A DNA stretch of 10,035 nt from NCBI GenBank assembly GCA_946478675.1, contig CAMLEF010000153.1:1-10035 (forward strand), given 5' to 3'. This document shows positions 1 to 7,264 of this stretch, piece after piece (position 1 is the first letter of the stretch; every line of letters starts with the position of its first letter). The notes under the pieces were generated by a model. That model had not been told where the DNA came from. It made no database searches and worked only from the letters and a program-made list of their open reading frames with translations. The stretch comes from an uncultured Flavobacteriales bacterium (GTDB lineage Bacteria > Bacteroidota > Bacteroidia > Palsa-965). The position numbers were made by a program, and so were the translations under genes.

Positions 1-744
1 CCACGGGAAATTGTAGCCGTCCCATCCGACCACGTCGAACGGATGCGTGGCGTACACGATCTCGTGCAGCATGTTTTCCTTTTTCACTTTCAAGACGAAA
101 TCACCTTTTTCATCGTACGTCTCGAGCTCGTTCGGCAATTTGAAATCGCGCTCGCAGAACGGTGAATGCTCCAGCAACTGGCCGGAAGCGTTCTTGTAGC
201 GTTTCGGCGTGTAGATCGGGTGAAAGCTTTCGAGATAAAAGAGGCGGTTGTCTTCCGTTTCGAAATCGACCTGGTAGATCATGCCGCGCGGGATGATGAG
301 GTAATCGCCGTATTCGAAATCGATATTTCCCATGAACGTGCGCAGCTTGCCTTTGCCTTTGTGGATGAAGATCATCTCATCGGCGTCGGCGTTCTTGTAG
401 AAATATTCGCGGAGGCTTTTGCGCGGGGCGGCGAGGCCCATCACACAATCACTGTTCAGCATCAGCGGCGTGCGGCTGTCGAGAAAATCATCCTGCGGCT
501 GGACCTGGAAACCCTGCAGCAGCATCGGCCTGATGTTTTTCGCCACCGCCACTTTCGGCGTCACGTCGGTAGATTTCAGGATTTCTTTGATCTGCGTCGG
601 GCGCTGGCATTGATAGAGCAACGAAGAAAGTCCGCTGAACCCTTCCGTTCCGAAGAGCTGCTCGTAATAAATGCCGCCCGTATTCTTTTCGAAAACAGTA
701 TGCCGCTTCTGCGGGTAACGGCCCAGGTGATGATAAATTGGCAT
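1..744 (-). CDS. hmgA: Homogentisate 1,2-dioxygenase, N-terminal 248 residues (partial)
   Basis: This enzyme is a non-haem Fe(II) cupin dioxygenase. It opens the ring of homogentisate to give maleylacetoacetate in phenylalanine/tyrosine breakdown in the cytoplasm. The minus-strand frame is open from the ATG at 744 down to base 1, so the C-terminus lies off the left edge. The protein begins MPIYHHLGRYPQKRHTVF. It shows family blocks YYEQLFGTEGFSGLSSLLY (about residues 27-45), RPTQIKEI, the cupin stretch around ADADEMIFIHKGKGKLRTFMG, and HPFDVVGWDGYNFPW at the cut end. In the family the Fe-binding His/Glu/His residues lie further C-terminal, so they cannot be checked here. The start is well supported: the N-terminus matches the family and a TAnnTTTG box lies about 30 bases upstream. 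No other tyrosine-catabolism gene is visible beside it. Confidence 0.95.
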   Translation of the reverse strand, partial: MPIYHHLGRYPQKRHTVFEKNTGGIYYEQLFGTEGFSGLSSLLYQCQRPTQIKEILKSTDVTPKVAVAKNIRPMLLQGFQVQPQDDFLDSRTPLMLNSDCVMGLAAPRKSLREYFYKNADADEMIFIHKGKGKLRTFMGNIDFEYGDYLIIPRGMIYQVDFETEDNRLFYLESFHPIYTPKRYKNASGQLLEHSPFCERDFKLPNELETYDEKGDFVLKVKKENMLHEIVYATHPFDVVGWDGYNFPW

Positions 745-772
745 GTTGAATTTTTTAGCGGGTAATAAGCTT

Positions 773-780
773 CAAATCTA
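773..780 (-). promoter_or_regulatory. Candidate -7 box (TAGATTTG) for the homogentisate dioxygenase gene
   Basis: Read on the minus strand, bases 780 to 773 are TAGATTTG, an exact match to the Bacteroidota -7 consensus TAnnTTTG. It sits 28 bases before the ATG. I see no clean TTTG -33 partner at the usual spacing. It lies outside the large palindrome further upstream, so the gene probably has its own promoter rather than depending on trhO transcription. Confidence 0.5.
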
Positions 781-814
781 AAAATACTGCGCCGAAAAGC
801 CCATGACAATTATC

Positions 815-1010
815 ATTAATGTGCTAATGCGAGAATGTGCTAATCTGCTAATGCCCGCAGTGCAGCGCACATTAAAAATTGAAGATTGAACATTGAAATA
901 TTCTTTTCACGGAAAGAGATTCTCCCAAAAGAACATTTCAATCTTCAATCTTCAATGCGGGAAGAATGTGCGCATTAGCACATTGGCATATTAGCAAATT
1001 AGCACATTAC
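815..1010. repeat. Long imperfect palindrome built from GTGCTAAT and GATTGAA words
   Basis: The left arm (about 815-902) and right arm (about 931-1010) are imperfect reverse complements of each other. Outer parts carry repeated GTGCTAAT/TGCTAAT words (821-828, 837-844, 846-851 on the left; the complement at 973-1007 on the right), then GCGCACATT, then inner arms of ATTGAAGATTGAA-type words (878-897 and the complement at 936-956). The unpaired centre is about 903-930. The whole gap between trhO and the dioxygenase gene is mostly this element. It has no obvious T-run, so it is not a classical intrinsic terminator, though its transcript could fold into a long hairpin at the 3' end of trhO. I cannot assign it to a known repeat family. 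Confidence 0.85.
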
Positions 1011-2041
1011 TTCTTCCCAATCACCGGGCGAAGCCGGCTATGATAAAGTGATTTCGCGCCGACGGCTTTTCCTTCCGCACGGAGCTTCGCGCGTTCTTCT
1101 TCCGGCAGCTTCGACCAGCTGCGGCATTCTTCGGAACAGTAACCTTCCATCTTCTTCGCGCAGTCGGGGCATTGGATGAACAGCACGTGGCAATCGCTGT
1201 TGGCGCAGTTCACGTGATGGTCGCACACCGCACCGCACTGGTGACAATTCGCAATCACATCGTCCGTAATGCGCTCGCCGAGACGCTCATCGAAGACGAA
1301 ATTTTTGCCGATGAATTTCGAAGGCAGTTTCGCCTGCTTCACCTGCCGCGCGTATTCGATGATGCCGCCGTAAAGCTGGTTCACGTCCTTGAAGCCATGA
1401 TGCTTCAGCCACGCGCTCGCTTTTTCGCAGCGCACGCCGCCGGTGCAGTACATGAGAATTTTCTGATCCTCTTTTCCCTTCAGCTCATCGAGCACCATCG
1501 GCAGCTCTTCCTTGAACGTATCCGCATGCGGCAAAATCGCATTCTCAAAATGACCGACTTCGCTTTCGTAATGATTGCGCATGTCCACCACCACTACGCC
1601 CGGTGTTTCCAGCGCCTGGTTGAATTCGACCGCCGTAAGATGGTTGCCCACATTCGTGACGTCGAAGCTATCGTCCGGCAATCCGTCGGCCACGATCTTG
1701 TGCTTCACTTTCATCGTGAGGCGGAAGAACGATTTGCCGTCGTCTTCCACAGCGATCTTGAACGGCACGTTCTCGAATTCACGATGCGCATACAACTTCT
1801 GGCGGAACTGCTCGAAATAATGTTCCGGAATAGAGATCTGCGCATTGATGCCTTCGCGCGCCACGTACACACGGCCGAAAACGCCGAGCTCGTTCCATTC
1901 CCGCCAGAGCGCATTCCGCATCTTCTGCGGCTGATCGATGATCACGTAGCGATAAAAAGAAAGCGTTACCCGGCGGAAGTCTTCGTCCATCAGGCGCTGC
2001 CGCATTTCGTCGCGGCTGACTCGGTTGTAGAGTGAAGGCAT
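1007..2041 (-). CDS. trhO: tRNA uridine(34) 5-hydroxylase TrhO (rhodanese-related, YceA family)
   Basis: TrhO carries out oxygen-dependent hydroxylation of U34 in the anticodon of some tRNAs, giving 5-hydroxyuridine, a precursor of the cmo5U/mcmo5U-type wobble modifications. The 344-residue protein has an N-terminal domain (about 1-120, with [17 protein letters not shown] and [14 protein letters not shown]), a rhodanese domain (about 125-235, [19 protein letters not shown]) with the active Cys199 in [15 protein letters not shown], and a C-terminal cysteine-rich part (Cys266, 269, 273, 279, 284, 291, 294, 302, 306). I chose the ATG at 2041 because MPSLYNRVS lines up with the conserved family N-terminus. 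An in-frame ATG at 2071 would only add ten residues ([10 protein letters not shown]) that look unlike the family. The TAA stop at 1009-1007 falls inside the end of the downstream palindrome. Confidence 0.95.
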   Translation of the reverse strand: MPSLYNRVSRDEMRQRLMDEDFRRVTLSFYRYVIIDQPQKMRNALWREWNELGVFGRVYVAREGINAQISIPEHYFEQFRQKLYAHREFENVPFKIAVEDDGKSFFRLTMKVKHKIVADGLPDDSFDVTNVGNHLTAVEFNQALETPGVVVVDMRNHYESEVGHFENAILPHADTFKEELPMVLDELKGKEDQKILMYCTGGVRCEKASAWLKHHGFKDVNQLYGGIIEYARQVKQAKLPSKFIGKNFVFDERLGERITDDVIANCHQCGAVCDHHVNCANSDCHVLFIQCPDCAKKMEGYCSEECRSWSKLPEEERAKLRAEGKAVGAKSLYHSRLRPVIGKK

Positions 2042-2079
2042 TATCAATTCAATTCGTTGTTCGTGCTTCAATGAGCTGA

Positions 2080-2095
2080 CGCATCGGAAGATGCG
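2080..2095. other. Small perfect hairpin with GGAA loop in the divergent region
   Basis: CGCATC (2080-2085) and GATGCG (2090-2095) form a 6-bp stem closing a GGAA loop, a GNRA type when read on the plus strand. It lies about 40 bases upstream of the trhO start, where it could be part of the trhO 5' leader. The rest of the gap up to 2157 is GC-rich sequence with several CGGG/CCCG runs. I see no gene and no clear TAnnTTTG box for trhO here. Confidence 0.3.
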
Positions 2096-2157
2096 GAGCA
2101 GGCGGGCCGCCCCGGTCCCCGTGTCGCCGGGCTATTCCCTGCCCGACTCCGAAGGAG

Positions 2158-2283
2158 GCGGGCCTGCCCGAAATCATTTCAAGACGGGCCTGCCCGAATC
2201 ATTTTGAAGCGGGCCGGCCTGATTTATTCAGAAGCGCGCCTGCCCCGGATTTTCCAAAAACGGACCTGCCCGAAAATTCCTGC
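2158..2283. repeat. Five degenerate tandem copies of a 25-26 base GC-rich/AT-rich unit
   Basis: The copies are roughly 2158-2182, 2183-2208, 2209-2233, 2234-2259 and 2260-2283. Each begins with a variant of GCGGGCCTGCCCG, which can itself form a tiny CGGGC/GCCCG hairpin, and ends with an AT-rich tail like AATCATTTTGAA. The copies have diverged, but the length and the GC-then-AT pattern hold. Together with the flanking unique sequence this fills the 425-base gap between trhO and the threonine dehydrogenase gene. No start-to-stop frame crossing it looks like a real protein. Function is unknown; being evenly diverged and direct-repeat only, it is not a CRISPR array. Confidence 0.7.
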
Positions 2284-2439
2284 TACGGACAGCGGTGCAG
2301 CATTAAAATCTACCGCCGCAAAAATACGCGACACAAAATTTTCCGCGTCTGACATTTGTCATCCCGCTACACTTTCCGTCCCCGGTGTTTAAACTGCGAA
2401 CTTTCTACCCGGAGTTCACCGCCAACGCGCGAACGTCGT

Positions 2440-2447
2440 TATCTTTG
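2440..2447 (+). promoter_or_regulatory. Candidate -7 box (TATCTTTG) for threonine dehydrogenase
   Basis: TATCTTTG matches the Bacteroidota -7 consensus TAnnTTTG exactly and ends 19 bases before the ATG at 2467. That would give a very short leader. No TTTG is present at the usual -33 spacing. Confidence 0.45.
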
Positions 2448-2466
2448 GAACCTTCATCCATTTTAC

Positions 2467-3423
2467 ATGACAGACACCATTCTCGTGATCGGCTCTTCCG
2501 GCCAGATCGGCACTGAATTAGTAATGGAGCTGCGCGCCCGCTACGGCTCTTCCAACGTCATCGCTTCCGACCTCAAACCCGGCTCGGCGGAAGTCATGGA
2601 GAGCGGCCCCTTCGAAACCCTCGACGCGCTCGACAAAGACGCGATTTATGCGGTCGTCAAAAAGCATAAGGTCACACAGGTGTATCTGCTCGCCGCGCTG
2701 CTTTCCGCAACGGCCGAGAAAAACCCGATGTTCGCCTGGAAGCTCAACATGGAAAGCCTCTTCCACGTGCTCGAAATGGGCCGTGAGAAGCTCATCCAGA
2801 AGATCTACTGGCCGAGCTCCATCGCCGTTTTCGGCCCCACCACCCCGCGCGAAAACACGCCGCAGTACACCGTTATCGAGCCCACTACCGTTTACGGGAT
2901 CAGCAAGCAGGCCGGCGAGCGCTGGTGCGAATGGTATTTCAACAAATACGGCGTCGACACGCGCAGCCTGCGTTACCCCGGCCTCATCGGCTGGAAATCG
3001 GCACCCGGCGGCGGCACGACGGATTACGCCGTCCACATTTTCCACGAAGCGCTGAAGCACAATTCCTACGAATGCTTCCTCTCGGAAAACACGATGCTCC
3101 CGATGATGTACATGCCCGACGCCATCCGCGCCACCATCAGCATCATGGAAGCGCCGGCCGAAAACATCAAAATCCGCGGCGCCTACAACCTGGCCGGCAT
3201 GAGCTTTTCCCCGAAAGAAATTGCTGCCGGGGTAGCCAAACATTCTCCCGGCTTTACGATCACCTACAAGCCCGACTTCCGCCAGCAGATCGCCGACAGT
3301 TGGCCCGGCAGTATCGACGACAGCGCGGCCCGCAAAGACTGGGGCTGGAAACCCGAATTCGACCTGGCGAAAATGACGTCGGATATGTTTATCAACCTCA
3401 GCAAGAGCGTTGTTCAAAAGTAG
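2467..3423 (+). CDS. tdh: NAD-dependent L-threonine 3-dehydrogenase, short-chain (SDR) type
   Basis: This cytoplasmic enzyme oxidises L-threonine to 2-amino-3-ketobutyrate, which is then split to glycine and acetyl-CoA by Kbl or decays to aminoacetone. The 318-residue protein is an extended SDR/epimerase-fold enzyme. It has a Rossmann glycine motif GSSGQIG (9-15), Asp35 after the second strand (fits NAD rather than NADP), PSSIAVFG (116-123) with the catalytic Ser, and YGISK (143-147) with the Tyr/Lys pair. RYPGLIGWKSAPGGGTTDYA (169-188) is the stretch that marks threonine dehydrogenase among the epimerase-like SDRs. The frame is open from 2356, but the ATG at 2467 starts MTDTILVIGSSGQIG at the normal SDR N-terminus and has a promoter box just upstream. 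No kbl gene is seen nearby. A general NAD-dependent epimerase is the alternative, but the GGGTTDYA block argues against it. Confidence 0.92.
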   Translation: MTDTILVIGSSGQIGTELVMELRARYGSSNVIASDLKPGSAEVMESGPFETLDALDKDAIYAVVKKHKVTQVYLLAALLSATAEKNPMFAWKLNMESLFHVLEMGREKLIQKIYWPSSIAVFGPTTPRENTPQYTVIEPTTVYGISKQAGERWCEWYFNKYGVDTRSLRYPGLIGWKSAPGGGTTDYAVHIFHEALKHNSYECFLSENTMLPMMYMPDAIRATISIMEAPAENIKIRGAYNLAGMSFSPKEIAAGVAKHSPGFTITYKPDFRQQIADSWPGSIDDSAARKDWGWKPEFDLAKMTSDMFINLSKSVVQK

Positions 3424-3486
3424 AGCTGTTAAAATTTGAAACCCCGGCATGGTTTCTGCGTAAAACCCAGCAATAACACCGCATAG

Positions 3487-3506
3487 AGCCGGGAAGGCTT
3501 ATTTTT
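3487..3506 (+). terminator. Weak intrinsic terminator candidate after tdh
   Basis: AGCC (3487-3490) pairs with GGCT (3496-3499) around a five-base loop, followed by TATTTTT. The stem is short, so this is a weak call. A second hairpin closer to the stop, GAAACC/GGTTTC at 3438-3456, has no T-run after it. The remainder of the 204-base gap to 3627 is AT-rich leader with no gene seen. Confidence 0.35.
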
Positions 3507-3627
3507 CGTCGAAGGTATAAGAGGGTTTATCGAATTCCCGCAACTTTATAGCTGCTGTTAATCTATTTCTTAAAAAAATATCAGTAATGTTGAACTAGGG
3601 TACCTGCCCCCGAAATATTGCTGCCGG

Positions 3628-4509
3628 ATGAAAAAATCTACCCTTGTACTGCTGTTCATCTTGTCATCTGCCGGCGTAGCCTTTTCCATGGCCGCCGATA
3701 CCAATTACACCGACCCCGCAGGCAAACGCCAGGGCTGGTGGGTGATCCTCGGCAAGATGCGTCCCGAAAAGAAAGGCTACAGCCCTGATTCCAAAATCGA
3801 AGAAGGCAATTATAAAGACAGCCAGAAGACCGGTGTCTGGATCGAATATTTCCCGAACGGAAACAAAAAAAGCGAGCTCACCTTCGTCAACAACCGCCCC
3901 AACGGACATGCCGTCATGTACAATGAGAACGGCACCAAATCCGAAGAAGGCACGTGGGTCGGCACGCGCTGGGTCGGCGACTATCATCTCTATTACGAAG
4001 ACGGCACCGAACGCCAGGATTTCAACTACAACCAGCTCGGCCAGCGCGAAGGCAAACAGGTGTACAAGCACCCGAACGGCCAGGTCGCCATCGAAGTGGA
4101 AATGAAAGCCGGCAAAGAAGAAGGCTGGAAAAAAGAATACGACGAGAACGGCAACCTCATCCGCGAGACGTTCTTCAACGGCGGCGTGATCGACCCGGCG
4201 AAAACCAAAACCTACGACGCGCCGAAAACCCCGCCCGCAAAGGCCCCGGAAGAAAAAGAGATCAAAGGCACCGCGCCCACCGTTACCGATCCGAACTTCA
4301 AGCCGAACAAAGGCACCTTCAACGGTGAAGGCGACTGGATCCTTTACCGCAACGGCCAGATCACGATGAAAGGCACGTTCCACAACAAGAAGCTCATCAA
4401 CGGCGAGGAACGCATCTACGACAACAACGGCCTGCTCGTCATGATCAAGCTCTATAAAGACGGTAAATACGTCGGTAACGGGCCCCTCCCATCAGACGCC
4501 AACAAATAG
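3628..4509 (+). CDS. Exported MORN-type (MORN_2 / YwqK-like) repeat protein, copy 1
   Basis: The 293-residue protein starts with a Sec signal peptide (MKKSTLVLLFILSSAGVAFS, likely cut near residues 20-23), so it is exported. From about residue 57 it carries five or so repeats of 21-25 residues with the pattern G-x3-Y-x-N/DG-x4-E-x-x-Y, for example GVWIEYFPNG (69-78), MYNENGTKSEEG (97-108), YYEDGTERQDF (122-132), VYKHPNG (145-151) and KKEYDENGNLIRETFFNGG (168-186). A Pro/Lys/Glu-rich linker follows (about 191-228), then two more repeats (231-280) and the tail PLPSDANK. This pattern fits the MORN_2 family, often annotated 'toxin-antitoxin YwqK family antitoxin'. That name is misleading here, since an exported protein with no toxin beside it is unlikely to be an antitoxin. 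Its role is unknown; a surface or periplasmic binding or structural role is a guess. It sits directly before a paralogue but has its own terminator. Confidence 0.85.
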   Translation: MKKSTLVLLFILSSAGVAFSMAADTNYTDPAGKRQGWWVILGKMRPEKKGYSPDSKIEEGNYKDSQKTGVWIEYFPNGNKKSELTFVNNRPNGHAVMYNENGTKSEEGTWVGTRWVGDYHLYYEDGTERQDFNYNQLGQREGKQVYKHPNGQVAIEVEMKAGKEEGWKKEYDENGNLIRETFFNGGVIDPAKTKTYDAPKTPPAKAPEEKEIKGTAPTVTDPNFKPNKGTFNGEGDWILYRNGQITMKGTFHNKKLINGEERIYDNNGLLVMIKLYKDGKYVGNGPLPSDANK

Positions 4510-4536
4510 CATTTCCTTTACAGGAATCAGGAGCAG

Positions 4537-4577
4537 ACAAGTCCCGGCCGGAAAATGGCGGGACTTGTTTGTTTTTT
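4537..4577 (+). terminator. Intrinsic terminator after MORN-type gene copy 1
   Basis: The left arm ACAAGTCCCGGCC (4537-4549) pairs with GGCGGGACTTGT (4557-4568) with a single bulged base. The loop is about seven bases, and the T-rich tail TTGTTTTTTG follows. The strong stem suggests the two MORN-type genes are not simply one transcript. Confidence 0.85.
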
Positions 4578-4578
4578 G

Positions 4579-4586
4579 TAACTTTA
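4579..4586 (+). promoter_or_regulatory. Possible -7 box (TAACTTTA) for MORN-type gene copy 2
   Basis: TAACTTTA differs from the TAnnTTTG consensus at one base and lies 48 bases before the ATG at 4635. It begins two bases after the T-tract of the terminator, so one transcript would end just where the next begins. A good -33 element is not seen. Confidence 0.3.
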
Positions 4587-4634
4587 ATGCGTCCGGTTCG
4601 TAAAAACGAACGTCCTTTTCACACACAACCCTGG

Positions 4635-5498
4635 ATGAAACACTTTACTCTGGCGATTTTATTATTGTTGGGTTCGCGCGTGGCTTTTGCAGCCGCAGGG
4701 GATACGACCCAGCAGATCGGCGTTGACGGCAAGCGTATCGGCTATTGGATCATTTACGGCCGCATGCAATCGGATAAAGCCTATGCGGCGGATGCCAAAG
4801 TCGAAGAAGGTAATTACAACAATGGCCTGAAAGTCGGCAAATGGATCCACTATTACCCGACCGGTAAAAAGCAAAGCGAATACACCTACGTCAACAACCG
4901 TCCCAACGGCCCCGGCATTACCTATTACGAAAACGGTAACAAGCAGGAAGAAGGCACCTGGGTCAATACGAAATGGGTCGGTGAATACCATCGCTATTAC
5001 GAAGATGGCACCGAGAACCAGTCGTTCAACTATTCCCAGCTCGGCCAGCGCGACGGCAAACAGGTTTACAAAAACCCGAACGGCACGCTGCAGATCGAAG
5101 TCACCATGAAAGGCGGCAAGGAAGAAGGCTGGAAAAAAGAATACGACGAAAACGGCAACCTCATCCGCGAAACCTTCTTCAACGGCGGCGTCATCGATCC
5201 TTCGAAAACGAAAGAATACCCGCACAAAACGACGTCTAAACCGAATACACCGGTCGTCGATGGCGCAGGTTCTCCGCCCCCGCCGCCCCCGCCGCCGCCC
5301 GCAAAATGGAACGGCGAAGGCCAGTACACGCTCATGCGCAACGGGCAGGTCAGCCAGAAAGGCATTTTCCACCTCTTCAAGCTCGTCGACGGTGAAGCGT
5401 ATTTCTACGACAACAACGGCATGCTGCTGCAGATTAAAAAATACAAAGCCAGCAAATACGTAGGCGATTCCCCGCTTCCGGCCGACGCGAACAAATAA
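4635..5498 (+). CDS. Exported MORN-type (MORN_2 / YwqK-like) repeat protein, copy 2
   Basis: This 287-residue protein is a tandem paralogue of the gene just upstream and aligns with it over almost its whole length. The frame is open from 4569, but the ATG at 4635 gives a proper signal peptide (MKHFTLAILLLLGSRVAFA, likely cut after AFA at 17-19). The longer reading would start inside the preceding terminator. MORN-type repeats run from about 56 to 186 (GKWIHYYPTG, YYENGNKQEEG, YYEDGTENQSF, VYKNPNG, KKEYDENGNLIRETFFNGG), and two more lie at 225-275. The tail PLPADANK matches the other copy. Residues 161-189 are identical to the upstream protein. The linker is different: nine prolines in a row (214-222, bases 5274-5300), followed by AKWNGEG. 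Such a proline run would normally need EF-P for efficient translation. Export is well supported; the molecular function is unknown. Confidence 0.85.
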   Translation: MKHFTLAILLLLGSRVAFAAAGDTTQQIGVDGKRIGYWIIYGRMQSDKAYAADAKVEEGNYNNGLKVGKWIHYYPTGKKQSEYTYVNNRPNGPGITYYENGNKQEEGTWVNTKWVGEYHRYYEDGTENQSFNYSQLGQRDGKQVYKNPNGTLQIEVTMKGGKEEGWKKEYDENGNLIRETFFNGGVIDPSKTKEYPHKTTSKPNTPVVDGAGSPPPPPPPPPAKWNGEGQYTLMRNGQVSQKGIFHLFKLVDGEAYFYDNNGMLLQIKKYKASKYVGDSPLPADANK

Positions 5499-5522
5499 CA
5501 TTGCACGAAACACCAAATGAAG

Positions 5523-5557
5523 AACCTCTTCCGTAAATGGGAGAGGTTTTTTGTTTT
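5523..5557 (+). terminator. Intrinsic terminator after MORN-type gene copy 2
   Basis: AACCTCTTCC (5523-5532) pairs with GGGAGAGGTT (5539-5548), a 10-bp stem with one T-G pair and the six-base loop GTAAAT, followed by TTTTGTTTT. It begins 25 bases after the stop codon. Confidence 0.9.
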
Positions 5558-5609
5558 AATGAGAAGAAAGCGCAGTTGGAGAAAAGGGGGGCTATTCAGA
5601 AACTTTATC

Positions 5610-5675
5610 GGGCATTCGTTCATTCGGACATTCGTGAACTGCAACAAACCGAATTTCCGAATGACCGAATGACCG
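5610..5675. repeat. Imperfect inverted repeat built from CATTCGG words
   Basis: The left arm (5610-5637) holds three spaced copies of CATTCG. The right arm (5647-5675) holds the complementary CGAATG/CGAATT words. The loop is about nine bases, and a further CCGAATAACC word continues at 5681-5690. The arms match with a few mismatches and small gaps. It lies between the terminator of the MORN-type gene and the cysS promoter box, so it is probably transcribed rarely, if at all. Its layout resembles the other word-built palindromes in the window, but the word is different. Confidence 0.75.
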
Positions 5676-5697
5676 GGTTTCCGAATAACCGTTTTCC

Positions 5698-5705
5698 TAC
5701 CTTTG
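5698..5705 (+). promoter_or_regulatory. Candidate -7 box (TACCTTTG) for cysS
   Basis: TACCTTTG matches TAnnTTTG exactly and ends 16 bases before the cysS ATG at 5722. No exact TTTG is found at the expected -33 distance; TTTC at 5678-5681 is the nearest resemblance. Confidence 0.5.
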
Positions 5706-5721
5706 TTTTCCTTTCATTTTT

Positions 5722-7254
5722 ATGTCTACGCAACCTCTTTACATCCATAATACGCTGACGCGTAAAAAGGAGCTGTTCAAGCCCATCAACGCTCCTTTCG
5801 TCGGCATGTACGTTTGCGGGCCTACCGTTTACAGCGACGTGCACATCGGGAATTGCCGCACGTTTACTTCGTTCGATATCATGTTCCGTTACCTCACGCA
5901 CATCGGTTACAAAGTGCGTTACGTGCGCAACATCACCGACGTCGGTCACCTGGAAGATGAGAATGCCGGCGAAGGTGAAGACCGCATCGCGAAAAAAGCG
6001 CGCCTGGAAAAGCTCGAGCCGATGGAGATCGTGCAGCGTTATACGTTCGGCTTCCACGAAGTAACGTCCCTGCTCAACCTGCTTCCGCCGAGCATCGAGC
6101 CTTCTGCTACCGGCCACATCATCGAGCAGATCGAGAAGACGCAGAAAATTCTCGACGAAGGTTACGCTTACGAAAAGAACGGCACCGTTTATTTCGACGT
6201 CGAGAAATTCGCGCAGAAACATAATTACGGCATTCTCTCCGGCCGCACGCTGGACGATCAGCAGAACAACACGCGTGAGCTCGACGGCCAGGAGGAAAAA
6301 CGCGGCCGCCTCGATTTTGCGCTCTGGAAAAAAGCGAAGCCGGAGCACATCATGCGCTGGAATTCTCCCTGGGGCGAAGGTTTCCCGGGATGGCATCTCG
6401 AATGCTCGGCGATGAGCCGCAAGTACCTCGGCGAAACGTTCGACATCCACGGCGGCGGCATGGACCTCATCCCGACGCACCACACGAATGAAATTGCGCA
6501 GAGCGTCGGTTGCTGTGGTGCGGCGCCGGTGAACTACTGGATCCACACGAATATGCTTACGGTGAACGGACAGAAAATGTCGAAGTCGCTGGGCAACGTG
6601 TTTCTCCCGGTGGAATTGTTCACGGGCAGAAAGCTGGCGGCAGATTCACCGGGCGCAACACCTTCGCTGGCGAAGCTCGAAGGAAAGCATCCGCTCTTCG
6701 ACAAAGCGTATTCGCCGATGACGGTGCGCTTCTTCATGCTGCAGACGCATTACTCGAGCACGCTCGATTTCTCCAATGAAGCGCTGCAGGCTTCCGAAAA
6801 AGGATTCCGCAAACTGATGGAAGCGATGCGCGTGCTGCAAAAGCTGAAACCGTCGGCCACGTCGAGCGTCGATATCGCAACGCTGAAGAAGAATTGCTAC
6901 GCCGCGATGAACGACGATTTCAACACGCCCGTGCTCGTAGCCCAATTGTTCGACGCCGTGCGCATCATCAATTCCGTGAACGACGGCAAAGAATCGCTCA
7001 GCGAAACCGATCTCGCCGGATTGAAAAGCATTATCAGCGCTTTCGTTTTCGACGTGCTCGGATTGAAAGACGACGTGATGGAAAGCGCGGGTGAAGTCAC
7101 CGACGGGCTCATGCAGCTCATCATTCGCATGCGCGCCGACGCCCGTTCCAAAAAAGATTTCGCCACTTCCGATCTTGTGCGTGACGAGCTGGGGAAACTG
7201 CACATCGTCCTGAAAGACGGCAAAGAAGGCACCAGCTGGGAAATCAAATCGTAA
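5722..7254 (+). CDS. cysS: Cysteine--tRNA ligase (CysRS)
   Basis: CysRS is the cytoplasmic class I synthetase that charges tRNA-Cys. The 510-residue protein has the zinc-ligand Cys32 in YVCGPTVY, the HIGH-type motif HIGN (41-44), Cys228 in WHLECSAMS, a second zinc part HHTNE (253-257, where His253 and Glu257 fit the known ligands), [20 protein letters not shown] with KMSKS at 285-289, and a C-terminal DALR-type helical domain (about 340-510, [10 protein letters not shown]). An extra stretch of about 28 residues (302-329) sits between KMSKS and [11 protein letters not shown], where E. coli-type enzymes are shorter. The start gives a normal N-terminus and lies right behind a TAnnTTTG box. The M28 lipoprotein gene follows 97 bases later and may be partly co-transcribed. 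Confidence 0.97.
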   Translation: MSTQPLYIHNTLTRKKELFKPINAPFVGMYVCGPTVYSDVHIGNCRTFTSFDIMFRYLTHIGYKVRYVRNITDVGHLEDENAGEGEDRIAKKARLEKLEPMEIVQRYTFGFHEVTSLLNLLPPSIEPSATGHIIEQIEKTQKILDEGYAYEKNGTVYFDVEKFAQKHNYGILSGRTLDDQQNNTRELDGQEEKRGRLDFALWKKAKPEHIMRWNSPWGEGFPGWHLECSAMSRKYLGETFDIHGGGMDLIPTHHTNEIAQSVGCCGAAPVNYWIHTNMLTVNGQKMSKSLGNVFLPVELFTGRKLAADSPGATPSLAKLEGKHPLFDKAYSPMTVRFFMLQTHYSSTLDFSNEALQASEKGFRKLMEAMRVLQKLKPSATSSVDIATLKKNCYAAMNDDFNTPVLVAQLFDAVRIINSVNDGKESLSETDLAGLKSIISAFVFDVLGLKDDVMESAGEVTDGLMQLIIRMRADARSKKDFATSDLVRDELGKLHIVLKDGKEGTSWEIKS

Positions 7255-7264
7255 ATACGTTGAA

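Noticed and set aside
2158..2283. CRISPR-like array
   Set aside because: Units are head-to-tail with no unique spacers, copies are too diverged, and no cas gene is visible.
2204..2392. 62-codon plus-strand frame in the divergent region
   Set aside because: It runs through the degenerate tandem repeats, has no family resemblance and no promoter box in front of it.
2518..3450. 310-codon open frame on the minus strand opposite tdh
   Set aside because: It is fully antisense to a well-recognised dehydrogenase, its residue make-up (rich in Val, Phe, Arg, Gly) is what the reverse of a GC-biased gene gives, and it has no motif or promoter.
3664..4383. 239-codon minus-strand frame opposite MORN-type copy 1 (and the similar 4662-5516 frame opposite copy 2)
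   Set aside because: Both arise because the two paralogues share codon usage; the translations are repetitive Phe/Val/Ala strings with no domain, and the plus-strand genes carry signal peptides and terminators.
4111..5201. Recent gene conversion between the two MORN-type genes
   Set aside because: The shared block is identical in protein but differs at several third codon positions, which fits purifying selection better than a recent copy event.
3628..5498. Toxin-antitoxin module, because MORN_2/YwqK proteins are often labelled antitoxin
   Set aside because: Both proteins have signal peptides and there is no neighbouring toxin-like gene; the label comes from automatic naming of the repeat family.
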